From assembly GCA_902591645.1 (NCBI GenBank), contig CACJBM010000015.1:1-31128 (forward strand): a DNA stretch of 31,128 nucleotides. Reading direction: 5' to 3'. Position numbers and translations under genes: made by a program. The notes beneath the pieces are model-generated. The model saw nothing but the letters and a program-made list of their open reading frames with translations, was not told the DNA's origin and ran no database searches. Source of the DNA: an uncultured Verrucomicrobiota bacterium (lineage in GTDB: Bacteria; Verrucomicrobiota; Verrucomicrobiae; Verrucomicrobiales; DEV007). This document shows positions 14,711-24,248 of this stretch, one piece after another (the stretch's first letter is position 1; every line of letters begins with the position of its first letter).

Positions 14711-17700
14711 TTAATCGGGCTGAGTGAATGTAAATTCATACTTCTCTGCAGACAAAGAATGTTCCGTTTTCTTGCCATCAGGCCAAAAAATAATTACCGA
14801 ATCAAAGGATGGATCAATGTAAATGCTATTACCTGACTGAGACAAGTAGCCTCCTCCCTGATAAATTTCCTCGGCCCGCACCCTGCCTTTAGCATCTTTA
14901 GATTTGAACAAAATTCTTGATCCGGCCGCCATCGGATTTCCCTTCATTCCTTTAAGGTTCACTTTCTTTGGCCTTGGCCCTTCCGCAGCACTAGTGAAAG
15001 CTTGCAATTCAGCATTATTCACAGCAACCACAAAATCAGGGAATCCGTCCCCGTTAAGGTCCGTTCTTGCTAATCCCCTTCCATCAGTAGAAACAATCAA
15101 ACCGCTCTCGGTAGCGTTCAATGCTCTAAAACTTCCTTTACCATCACCTAACATCAATTGACTCAGACCACCACGATAAGGAGGAGTTTCAAATTGAGTC
15201 ACTGAAAAGTTTTGAACCGCATAAAGGTCAAGGTTTCCGTCACCATTAACATCACAAAAATCAAGGCCAAAAATGGGTGCGTTTTGAGCCGTACTTGGCA
15301 ACGCCTTAAAAATAAACGAACCTTTCCCATTATTTATCAGAATACCAGATGACAATTCATTAGCCTCAAAAACGGAAGACTCTTTTAGCCGTGAAGAAGT
15401 ATAAATATCACTCAATGACGAGCTGGCAAATTGATGGAATGTTTTAAACTTCTCTCCTAGTGAAGGGATCGCGGAAGTCGAACAACTTTTACCTCTGATT
15501 GGTAATAAGACGCCATTCTCAAACTTGGCCTCGACAATACTTTTGGATCCGTCCCCTTCATAATCACCATAGTAAATGCGAATCGGTTTTTTTACCGATG
15601 CATGATACTTTGTGTTCTGGCCGGAATTACCAACTGCATAATCAATGTCACCATCATTATCGATATCGCCGCCAGTGATGCTGTTCCACCACCCGAGAAT
15701 ATTCGCAAGTCCTGACTCCTTAGTAGCTTCAACTAGTTTTCCGGAATCATTTAAAAATACCCTCACCGGTCCCCACTCTGTTGTGACCATGAGATCAACC
15801 CATCCATCACCATTAACCTCAGTCCACAGAGCTGAAGTAACCATTCCCACATTTGCGATAGCAGCCACTTGATCATTAGAAGCAGCAGCAAAACGAATGC
15901 TCTTTCCTGGAACGGATTCGTTAATTAAAATCCGACTTGTAGAGGGAAGAGGATATTCTCCACTCAACACACGTCCTCCTACAAAAAGATCTAAATCACC
16001 ATCACGATCAAAATCCGCTCCACAAACAATACTACCATTATCCGTAAATTTCGGCAAAGACCCTTCTGGAGCAGATACAAACTGACCCGATCCATCATTC
16101 ACATATAGCCTGTCTCGGACGAGTGGATCGCCTTTCTTATATTCATAACTCCCAGAAGATATATATAGGTCTGGATCACCGTCAGAATCAGCATCAAAGA
16201 ATAAAACTCCCATGTCCTCTGAATCAACGTGCTCCGTGAACGGTTGACCGTTATCCTCAACCTTAAATCCTCCCTTACCATCACTTAGAAAAATGGACCC
16301 GGATTGACCACGAGCACACCCAATGAAAAAGTCCTCCGTGCCATTACCATCCACATCCGCAAAGGCAATGCCCGGCCCAAGCTGTGACATTTTATGGGGC
16401 AACAAGGGTTGATGGATAAAATCTTCATAAACCTTCTCTTTATGAATGATTCCACGTAATCCTGAATGCTTCACAAACATAGGATCCTGTTTTGCACGAG
16501 AATGGGGCGGTAGACTGGCATCAGTCTCAGAAATCACAATGTGCCTATCAACGGGTAAATTACTAAATTCCTGCACCCCTCCGTTAGGCCAACGGACCTT
16601 CAGACTCTGAATGCTATCAGCCTCACCAAGCCCAAAATGAAGCACATTTTCATTGCTAGAAAGATAGCCTGACAAAGGAACTGATTGTCTCACATGCTTA
16701 AGGTCACCGGCAACAATTTCAACAAATGCACCGATACAGCCACGATTAGACTGACTCCCCCTCAAGGTCACTAATACAGAATGGCCTAAATTAGAATCAT
16801 TCCTGTAAATAGAAACCGGCTCATCCAGATTAACTACTAACAGGTCAAGGTCTCCGTCCTTATCAAAGTCACCATGAGCGGAAGCATAACTCATTCCGAC
16901 ATGATCGAGGCCCCAGTCCTTACTCACATTGGAAAATTGCAAGCCTCCTAAGTTTCGAAACGCAAGGTTCTGTTCAGGTTTAGTCGGAGCATTCTCATAA
17001 TGGTCCCACTCACTCTTTCCGATCTGATCCTGAGGAGTGAAGGTGATATCAGAATTATTAAAGTCACGCGCCATCCCGTTTGAAACAAACAGATCAACTC
17101 GCCCATCATTATCATAGTCGGCCAATTTCGCAGCCCATGACCAGTCCGAATTAGCTACTCCAGACAAACTGGCGTTTTCGGAAAAGAGACCGTTTCCCTG
17201 ATTAAGATAGAGACAATTACGCATCACTTGACGTGGCTTTGCAGCCTCAATGACCCAACGCATCGCTCCCATTTCTCCCATTGACATTTTTGACTTGTAG
17301 TGTGTTGTCGCAGCCATATCCAATGCAACAAAGTCAAGGAGTCCGTCATTATTAATGTCGCCGGCATCGGCTCCCATAGAGAACCATGGAGTATAATTTA
17401 ATACTTTCGTGATGATGTCAGTGAAGGTTCCATCCCCATTGTTACGAAAGAGGTTGTCTGGATCAGCAAAATCATTAGCAACATAAATGTCCATCAGACC
17501 GTCCCCATCATAGTCCCACCAAGTCGCTGAGAGCCCGTGCGCTTCTTTTTGTATCCCAGCACTCTTACTTATGTCCACAAAGGATCCGCCATCATTACGG
17601 AATAAAAGGTCCGGCCTTCCAATCTCATCCATGTCATATGATTTCGGTCCCTTCTGCTTGATCCCATAAAATTTCTGAAATTCAGGACTCACAGTCACAC

Positions 17701-18424
17701 CTCCGTTAGGCGCCTTTTGGAATGGCGGTTTGGCGGGCCGACCACCTTTCCGATAATAACGATTCGTTAATACATAAAGATCAAGGTCTCCATCCTTATC
17801 AAAGTCACAAAATGTCGGCACGAGCGATGCGTCCACAACATCAATTCCCAGACGAGAGGCTGACTCATTGAAATGACCTTTGCCGTCATTAATATATAAC
17901 GCATTCGCAGAATCGTAATTACAAATATAAAGATCCAAATCTCCGTCATTCTCAATGTCCACAGCCGCGACGCCTGCTCCCCAAGCATCCCCATCTCCGA
18001 TTCCGGCAGATGAACTCATATCCTCAAATCGAAAATCCTCCCGCTGTAAATAGAGCTTATTCTCTCCTGGGCCACTCACTAGAAAAATATCAAGCCGATT
18101 ATCTCCGTTAAAATCACCCAATGCCACTCCCCCACAAACAAAGCCGGAATGGTAGAGTCTTTTCAGTGGCTCTGTAATATCGATAGTGTTCTGAAAATTG
18201 ATACCTGTCGTTTTTGGAGAAAGCCTATTAAAAAGTTGCGCTCCTTGAGCAACTGAGCGCTCCTTGAGCGGAGCAAGAAAGACATTATCATATTGACTCT
18301 TTTGCAACCCAATTAACTCTTGCCTCTGACCCTCAGGAACTTCTCCACGTTCACCTGAACCACCACAGCCGCACAGAGCAAAGGCAATTGCTATTATGAT
18401 TTTGGTCTTAAGTGAACACTTCAT
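14711..18424 (-). CDS. CRTAC1-like FG-GAP/VCBS lipoprotein with two ASPIC/UnbV regions
   Basis: A 1237-residue predicted lipoprotein: signal sequence with lipobox ALCGC (Cys at about residue 19). It carries about fourteen calcium-binding FG-GAP/VCBS repeats of the form DxDxDGxxD (DFNGDNRLDIFLV, DFDKDGDLDLYVL, DIDNDGDIDYAVG and others), which build beta-propellers. An ASPIC/UnbV domain closes the first half (about 545-631, with WPNGGVQEF). A second, shorter ASPIC-like end lies at about 1165-1230 (FWPDGKKTEH). The protein therefore looks like two CRTAC1-type units in tandem. Family members are surface or secreted proteins of unknown ligand. Common in Bacteroidetes, Planctomycetes and Verrucomicrobia. 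Separated by 71 bases from the large CotH protein gene upstream on the same strand. Confidence 0.88.
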   Translation of the reverse strand: MKCSLKTKIIIAIAFALCGCGGSGERGEVPEGQRQELIGLQKSQYDNVFLAPLKERSVAQGAQLFNRLSPKTTGINFQNTIDITEPLKRLYHSGFVCGGVALGDFNGDNRLDIFLVSGPGENKLYLQREDFRFEDMSSSAGIGDGDAWGAGVAAVDIENDGDLDLYICNYDSANALYINDGKGHFNESASRLGIDVVDASLVPTFCDFDKDGDLDLYVLTNRYYRKGGRPAKPPFQKAPNGGVTVSPEFQKFYGIKQKGPKSYDMDEIGRPDLLFRNDGGSFVDISKSAGIQKEAHGLSATWWDYDGDGLMDIYVANDFADPDNLFRNNGDGTFTDIITKVLNYTPWFSMGADAGDINNDGLLDFVALDMAATTHYKSKMSMGEMGAMRWVIEAAKPRQVMRNCLYLNQGNGLFSENASLSGVANSDWSWAAKLADYDNDGRVDLFVSNGMARDFNNSDITFTPQDQIGKSEWDHYENAPTKPEQNLAFRNLGGLQFSNVSKDWGLDHVGMSYASAHGDFDKDGDLDLLVVNLDEPVSIYRNDSNLGHSVLVTLRGSQSNRGCIGAFVEIVAGDLKHVRQSVPLSGYLSSNENVLHFGLGEADSIQSLKVRWPNGGVQEFSNLPVDRHIVISETDASLPPHSRAKQDPMFVKHSGLRGIIHKEKVYEDFIHQPLLPHKMSQLGPGIAFADVDGNGTEDFFIGCARGQSGSIFLSDGKGGFKVEDNGQPFTEHVDSEDMGVLFFDADSDGDPDLYISSGSYEYKKGDPLVRDRLYVNDGSGQFVSAPEGSLPKFTDNGSIVCGADFDRDGDLDLFVGGRVLSGEYPLPSTSRILINESVPGKSIRFAAASNDQVAAIANVGMVTSALWTEVNGDGWVDLMVTTEWGPVRVFLNDSGKLVEATKESGLANILGWWNSITGGDIDNDGDIDYAVGNSGQNTKYHASVKKPIRIYYGDYEGDGSKSIVEAKFENGVLLPIRGKSCSTSAIPSLGEKFKTFHQFASSSLSDIYTSSRLKESSVFEANELSSGILINNGKGSFIFKALPSTAQNAPIFGLDFCDVNGDGNLDLYAVQNFSVTQFETPPYRGGLSQLMLGDGKGSFRALNATESGLIVSTDGRGLARTDLNGDGFPDFVVAVNNAELQAFTSAAEGPRPKKVNLKGMKGNPMAAGSRILFKSKDAKGRVRAEEIYQGGGYLSQSGNSIYIDPSFDSVIIFWPDGKKTEHSLSAEKYEFTFTQPD

Positions 18425-18469
18425 CTCTAGAGAGTACTTAAAGTATTAATGGAAGATAAATATGGCAAG

Positions 18470-18489
18470 TTCAATAAGAACTCATTGAA
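18470..18489 (-). terminator. Weak hairpin between the CotH and CRTAC1-like genes
   Basis: TTCAAT and ATTGAA pair across 8 bases just after the stop of the 1858-residue gene. AT-rich with no strong T tract. Confidence 0.25.
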
Positions 18490-18495
18490 TAAGAA

Positions 18496-21400
18496 TCACT
18501 TGCTCTGAATTTTAACCCTCAAAAATTGACTCGTATCGGAATCATTAATTATAGAGATTCTATATGTTTCAGTTACGGACCCATCACCATGGTTAACAAT
18601 ATCGGAGAGGGCCGCTTCTGTTGCTAAATCCCAAGAAACCAGATCAGTAGAATGCTCTATTAAATAATTAAGATCATTTGCTCCTAATCTTTTCCGGAAG
18701 CTTAAACCAAAATAATCTTCTCCGTCTTCTTCCAATATTACCGATTTAGTGCCAATGCTGGAATCAGAAATCTTCGGATCACCACCAAAAGCATACTCAA
18801 GAAAATTAGTAATTCCATCATTGTCCGGATCCACAAGGTTCCCAGAAAAAGAAAGATCAAGCAATTCATCAGGAGAAAATACAGAACCTTTCCATGAACT
18901 GAAAGAGAGACGCAGCTCATCCTTTCCTGGGCTCCCTCCTATTCCTGAACTGATTGCCCAGTTCTCAGCAAGACTATGATCAGGAACCAATTCGGGGCTC
19001 AAGAGTATAAGAGAAAATCCTTCACCATCTGCTCCTTGCGGCCAAGGATCCTCATCAAAATATCTAAACTCTTGAATAGCTACACCTGCACCATAAGATA
19101 ATTTTACATTTTCACCGCCATTCGAAAGGTTATCAGGACCATACTGGCCAGTGACACGAGACACATCACCGTACCTAGACTCAAATGCATTAAGGTTACG
19201 GGCAACAACAATATACTCTCCAGGAAGGAGCGAGAGGATAGTCCCATCTACAAAATCAAAATCAATGCCCTTGGTGAATCTTATATCACTAAGATCCAAA
19301 GTCCTATCACCAACATTCTTAAGTTCAATAAACTCAAAATCACTAGTACTAAAACCAGCCAATTCCTCAGCACTGCTAACCCTTAAAGGGTTGTACATGA
19401 ATTCACTAATAATGAGGCTCTCTTTATAAATCGAAATGTCCGGACTGCCAGCAACGAACTGAAGCGGCTCTGACCAATGGCTCCACTGCCCCGAATTTGA
19501 AAGGTGCCTAACCCTGGCCCGATACGTATGCCCGACACGCACGGCAAGAGGAGGAATCGAAATCCGACGTCCGAAAGATGCCAACTCTCCCGACTCCCAA
19601 ACAGAATCGATCTCATAGACCCAGGGACTTTCCGGATCAAAAATAACAGAATCTGGATCAGTTACCTCTGCCAATCGCCATTCCATACCCGCAAATGAAC
19701 TTCCACGGCCTGAAAAGTTAGAGCTTTCAAAACGAAGATCATTGGTCGAAAAGTCAGGATCACCGGCAGAGGAAATAGTTGGCTTATTAGGGACTATGGA
19801 ACTGGTATCAGCCTTTTCATTAATGAGCCGTCCTGCTCCATAACCTCCCGGAGAAACAAAATTTTTCATGTATTCAACGAGACCTTCCCAGTTCCTCTTA
19901 GATGATGGAAGCTTTGGATTATTCCTATACCATATTCCTTTTTTAGATTTGCGAGGGTGATAATCCCACATGGCCTGATTCGCTTCAACGATCCTAGTGA
20001 TCCCATCACCGTCTAGAAATCTCTTCATCTCTTCAACGACCTTTGCACCTTCTCCTGAACTGCAAAGTAAATCCCAAACTTCACGAGAGCGATTCTCAAA
20101 TTCGGTCTCAGCATCATCATACCTGAAAACATTTTGCCAGTTCTCCCAAACATTCTCTGAACGAATGTGGAACTTACTCTCCCATGTCAGGTCAAGATCC
20201 CAAGGTAACATTTCCCACTTATCAGAATTAGGGTCACCCGGGATAATAGGTCTATGATAATAAAGGCAATTCCACTCACTCCTAAGATCAGTGTTATTGA
20301 TAAGAGTCGTTCCTATCTTGTAATTATAATAACTTGGTAAGTTTGTGTTCTCTTCCCACCAACTCAAATTATTCGCTCTATTCTTAGCACTAATGAAAGA
20401 ACTAACATCCGAGTTGCTTGAAACCTGATCCGGTCCCTGGTTCCTCTTGGTAGCACCACCATTCATTTTATAGAGGTTTCCATCAGGCAATCCCATTTCA
20501 TCAAGAAAACGCCCATCCGGTTCTTCGAGAGCCAAATAAAGACCCCAAAAATCACCGTCGTACTGATTGTTCGGATTCGATTCCTGAGCATCATCGACGA
20601 TCCTCAAATGAAAGAGAGTCGTATTACATGATGCGAGGCCACATAATCGGTAAAATTTATAGCTCGCAAACTCATTGAGAATCATGCCGCCGGTCGATGC
20701 GTTACTACCCCACCAAGGACAGGTGCCAGTTTGCAATGCAAATTTATCCCATTTGCGATCATATTTTCTTCCATAATTATCACGTGCCTGAAACCTGTGA
20801 CTCCGATTGAAGTTCCATTTAATCTTATTCTTACCCGTGACTCTGGTAGATGCCTGACCCTTGAGCCTAAACTTAATATGGTCATAGACTTCGCCATCAT
20901 ATACTACCGTGGCATAATACTTATAGGATCTTGCAGAACCTGATGAATCATTGTACATGCAACCCAGAACGTCAGACTCTTTAACGATCATATGATAGAC
21001 TGGAACCTTCGTTAAAGTTTCCGACGAATAGGTAATGACCGATGTAGAACCTGGTCTCAGAGCCCCCTTCCAATCAGGAACACCATTATAGCAATAATAA
21101 GCAAAATTAGGCTGAGGATCATCAGAATATGGAACTGTCAAAGCATTATCCAATGCGTCTGAAATTCTAATCCGGTACCGAATCAATCTCCTGTTTCTCT
21201 GAACGCTTCCTGGGACCTGAACTGACCAAACATTATCTTCTGCAAATTCGTCACCCGCATTACCCGAATCATTCATAGGAATATCGATCCATTTCGAATC
21301 ATAAAGCGAATCTGATAAACGGATGTAGCTTCCAGGCTCAACGATCTGATATTGGAGAGTCGCAGAACTGACAGTGTCGGCATCAGTAATGAGTGCAGTT

Positions 21401-24072
21401 ATAGTGACCAGATCACCTTCGGCTGGTTGCTTGGGCAAGTGCTCTAACTTCCGAATCTGAGGAGGAGAATTAACAGAAAATACGGTATTTGGAAATCCAG
21501 GGCTTGGCCCTTCTCCGGCCGAAGTATTAACTTGAAGAATCGCATCAAAGAAAGCATCAGAGCTTCCGTTCAGAGAACCGTTCAGCAGTTGTACACATAA
21601 GACATTCTCTCCTTCAACTAAAAGACCTCCAAAGTTGGCAACTGGGTACTCTTCAAAATTTTTATTTTCACCTGAGCTGTTCGCTGTCGCATCATGGCCC
21701 AGCTCTGGTCCAGAAACATTAGTCGAAGCAATGTGCTTACCATTTATCCATGCATTAAAACCATCATCAATCTGAGCACTCAGTAGAAGAGATCCAATCT
21801 GAGCGGGATTAGCAATATTAAATGACTTACGAAAATAAACGGTCGAATAATTTCCTCTCATATCAGAAAGGTTAGTATTTAAAAATCCTTCCCCAAATCC
21901 AATGGATGCTTCGCCTTCTGGCCAGTCAGAATCATCAAAATTGATCTGACGCCAGGCACCGTTCGTGGCCGAAGGCTCAGTAACTCCTTTAAAAAGTTTC
22001 CAACTTGATCCACCGGAAATGAGAGTTGATCCATCACCTCCAGCAGTTCCTACTGATGATCGCCAATTGCCTCCGAGGTCATTCTCTAGTCCAGGATTAA
22101 TTAACTCAATGGAATATCCAGGGCTCGAACCAACTACTGGCCAAGGGAACCCAGCCTGATAGTCCACCTCATCCACTATTCTATCAGTTAAATCACGCAA
22201 ACGAACATTTTCCCCTTCATTAGATAAGCTACCATTCCATGGACCAAGAGAATTCACGCCCCACTCGGAAAGTATTGTCTGCGGATCTTCAGCAACTACA
22301 AGATATCCTCCGGCTTGAATATTCGTATCATTAGGAAAAGTATAATTCACCGCCGATGAGAGTCGCCAACCTGACAGGTCAATAGCAGAATCTGTAGGAT
22401 TGTATAATTCAATGAATTCTGCACGGACCGTCTTGTCTGGAACATCATAATGGATTTCATTAATCACGATTTCTGAAACGTTCGAGTCAGTAGTTTCAAA
22501 TTGTTCAGTCTTAGAAGACCATACTGCACCACCAGCGTTACTAGCAAAGGCACGATAATAATATTCTGTCAGTGGATCCAAACCACTCACGAAGAAAGAA
22601 AAGTCTCCGTCCCTATTACCTATATCGACAGAACGGGCCCAAGCTAATGGATCTGTTCCGCCATCGGTGGGTCCAAAATAAAATGTGATTGATGGGTCAC
22701 TTCCTCCTGAATCTGTGACCGTTCCTCGGAGATTGGCCGTGCTACCAGAAATATTACTTGCGGTTCGATTAGACAGTACTGGTGGTGATATCTTATCGGT
22801 AATGAAGGAACCTGAAGATTCTGACCAGCCCGATCCTCCTGAATTCTGTGCGAATGCCCTGAAGAAATACTGCGTGTTCTGTAGGAGACCAGAAACAGGA
22901 ACCTCAGCCGCACCTGACTGAGAACCAAGATTCTTGGACAATTCCCAACCAGCTGGAACTTTTCCACCATCTGAACGTCCATAATAAATAATGACCTCCG
23001 GGTCCTCTCCCCCAGTGACTGTGACACGACTCCCCAATGTGACTGATGTGGCATCGATACCAGACACTGCGAGATTATCGATTGAGGGAGGAGCTACTAT
23101 CGTTTTAAAAGACAACGAATCAGGAGACCAGGACTCACCAGCAGAATTGGATGCTAATGCACGAAAAAAATATTCAGTCCCAGGTTCCAGGCTATTAAGC
23201 TGAGCCGAAAAGGAAGTACTGTATTTGCCTGGCAAGGTAACACTCTTTGCCCAGCCCTGCTTATCAAGCCCAGCATCAGATGTACCATAATAAAACGTAA
23301 TTGCCGGTTCATCATTTCCAATACTGATAACTCGTCCTCTAATCCTTGCCGAATCAGAACGGATCAGTGTTGCTGATTGTAACTCAACAGAAGCCAAGCC
23401 AGGATCTTCGATCCCAACTATCTGAATGCCGTGAAATCCAGAATTTGAACTTCCACGAATTAGGTTCAGTGTCTGGGAATCTCCCGTCAAACCTTCGAAG
23501 AGTGCGTAGTTAGAACGTGGGTTCCCGTTCCCGGTATCCGTTGTCCTTTCATATTGCGCCGGGAAATTACCTCCTTGCTGAGAAAATGTTCGAAACGAAT
23601 AAGTCTCCCCGCCCTCAAGCTCTATTTTTCCTGTCCGGTCATTCCCATCACTCCCGAAATAAACGTAAAGATCATAGGAACCCGTGAAGGTATTATTGAT
23701 GTCATTTATATTAATCTGAGCAGATCCTCCGCCTCCGATCGCATCAATGTATCCGTTCATGAGTTGATTATCACCATTACTTACACCATTGTTCGTGTTC
23801 CAAGTTCCGTTCGAGCTCCAATCAACTTTGACTCCTCTATTACTTATGGAACCATTCGCGCCGGTCTGAGCATCAGCGCCTCCATCAGTACTGACCCAGC
23901 CAGAGGATGGGACAATACCAGCCACTGTCGTTTCATCCATGGCACTATTATCGCGGTCACTATTAAAACTGAAACCTATCGAATCAGCAATTGCCGGTAA
24001 GGCGGTAAGAACAAAGAGAAATAAGATTAGGAAAGGTTGCTTAATTTTCATTGGGGGAGTCTTTAGAGGCAT
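18496..24072 (-). CDS. Giant secreted protein: N-terminal SDRD module, three FnIII-like, two lamin-tail and a CotH kinase-like domain
   Basis: A 1858-residue exported protein; the signal peptide ends ALPAIA before DSIG. Domains: residues 28-220, an uncharacterised module shared with the next gene; 226-527, three repeats resembling fibronectin III (each with a YYGxSDxG-type strand and TEYFFRAxAxNSxG); 532-660, a lamin-tail domain (INEIHYD, EFIELYNPT); 690-864, a galactose-binding-like region; about 1020-1400, a CotH-like domain with RLKGQASTR, GLYLALEEPDG and PWDLDLTW (atypical kinase motifs); about 1418-1530, another FnIII-like unit; 1550-1690, a second lamin-tail domain; about 1745-1858, a DPDNDGITNFLEYAFGGDP calcium-type stretch and C-terminal module. 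Cell-surface or extracellular role inferred; substrate unknown. A methionine at residue 8 is an alternative start. Confidence 0.85.
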   Translation of the reverse strand: MPLKTPPMKIKQPFLILFLFVLTALPAIADSIGFSFNSDRDNSAMDETTVAGIVPSSGWVSTDGGADAQTGANGSISNRGVKVDWSSNGTWNTNNGVSNGDNQLMNGYIDAIGGGGSAQININDINNTFTGSYDLYVYFGSDGNDRTGKIELEGGETYSFRTFSQQGGNFPAQYERTTDTGNGNPRSNYALFEGLTGDSQTLNLIRGSSNSGFHGIQIVGIEDPGLASVELQSATLIRSDSARIRGRVISIGNDEPAITFYYGTSDAGLDKQGWAKSVTLPGKYSTSFSAQLNSLEPGTEYFFRALASNSAGESWSPDSLSFKTIVAPPSIDNLAVSGIDATSVTLGSRVTVTGGEDPEVIIYYGRSDGGKVPAGWELSKNLGSQSGAAEVPVSGLLQNTQYFFRAFAQNSGGSGWSESSGSFITDKISPPVLSNRTASNISGSTANLRGTVTDSGGSDPSITFYFGPTDGGTDPLAWARSVDIGNRDGDFSFFVSGLDPLTEYYYRAFASNAGGAVWSSKTEQFETTDSNVSEIVINEIHYDVPDKTVRAEFIELYNPTDSAIDLSGWRLSSAVNYTFPNDTNIQAGGYLVVAEDPQTILSEWGVNSLGPWNGSLSNEGENVRLRDLTDRIVDEVDYQAGFPWPVVGSSPGYSIELINPGLENDLGGNWRSSVGTAGGDGSTLISGGSSWKLFKGVTEPSATNGAWRQINFDDSDWPEGEASIGFGEGFLNTNLSDMRGNYSTVYFRKSFNIANPAQIGSLLLSAQIDDGFNAWINGKHIASTNVSGPELGHDATANSSGENKNFEEYPVANFGGLLVEGENVLCVQLLNGSLNGSSDAFFDAILQVNTSAGEGPSPGFPNTVFSVNSPPQIRKLEHLPKQPAEGDLVTITALITDADTVSSATLQYQIVEPGSYIRLSDSLYDSKWIDIPMNDSGNAGDEFAEDNVWSVQVPGSVQRNRRLIRYRIRISDALDNALTVPYSDDPQPNFAYYCYNGVPDWKGALRPGSTSVITYSSETLTKVPVYHMIVKESDVLGCMYNDSSGSARSYKYYATVVYDGEVYDHIKFRLKGQASTRVTGKNKIKWNFNRSHRFQARDNYGRKYDRKWDKFALQTGTCPWWGSNASTGGMILNEFASYKFYRLCGLASCNTTLFHLRIVDDAQESNPNNQYDGDFWGLYLALEEPDGRFLDEMGLPDGNLYKMNGGATKRNQGPDQVSSNSDVSSFISAKNRANNLSWWEENTNLPSYYNYKIGTTLINNTDLRSEWNCLYYHRPIIPGDPNSDKWEMLPWDLDLTWESKFHIRSENVWENWQNVFRYDDAETEFENRSREVWDLLCSSGEGAKVVEEMKRFLDGDGITRIVEANQAMWDYHPRKSKKGIWYRNNPKLPSSKRNWEGLVEYMKNFVSPGGYGAGRLINEKADTSSIVPNKPTISSAGDPDFSTNDLRFESSNFSGRGSSFAGMEWRLAEVTDPDSVIFDPESPWVYEIDSVWESGELASFGRRISIPPLAVRVGHTYRARVRHLSNSGQWSHWSEPLQFVAGSPDISIYKESLIISEFMYNPLRVSSAEELAGFSTSDFEFIELKNVGDRTLDLSDIRFTKGIDFDFVDGTILSLLPGEYIVVARNLNAFESRYGDVSRVTGQYGPDNLSNGGENVKLSYGAGVAIQEFRYFDEDPWPQGADGEGFSLILLSPELVPDHSLAENWAISSGIGGSPGKDELRLSFSSWKGSVFSPDELLDLSFSGNLVDPDNDGITNFLEYAFGGDPKISDSSIGTKSVILEEDGEDYFGLSFRKRLGANDLNYLIEHSTDLVSWDLATEAALSDIVNHGDGSVTETYRISIINDSDTSQFLRVKIQSK
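23425..23994 (-). repeat. Module copy 1 (N-terminus of the 1858-residue protein)
   Basis: Encodes the approximately 190-residue module from DSIGFSFNSDRDN to GFHGIQIVG. Nucleotide similarity to copy 2 is high, for example the stretch around 23884-23994 compared with 27145-27255. Confidence 0.8.
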
Positions 24073-24169
24073 TCTTCCCCAGTCCTATGGAAACCTTTAA
24101 TCTGCAGTAGGCTTTGGGGGATCCTGCACACCAATAAGTTACACCTAAATTGACGAATTGCGAGAGACT

Positions 24170-24213
24170 AAAAAAAGAACAGCCCCTCACTCATTAGAGA
24201 GAAGAGCTGTTCT
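24170..24213 (-). terminator. Strong intrinsic terminator after the 1023-residue gene
   Basis: AGAACAGC pairs with GCTGTTCT (24176-24183 with 24206-24213), with further CTC/GAG pairs inside. On the minus strand a run of seven T follows. It lies 36 bases after the stop codon and separates this gene from the downstream CotH gene. Confidence 0.88.
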
Positions 24214-24248
24214 GAAAGTCCTTAGCCTTTTGCTCCGAAATTTTAATT

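Noticed and set aside
23554..24000. 148-residue plus-strand frame opposite the N terminus of the 1858-residue protein
   Set aside because: A shadow of the shared module; a similar shadow appears opposite copy 2 (27036-27287), and neither resembles a known protein.
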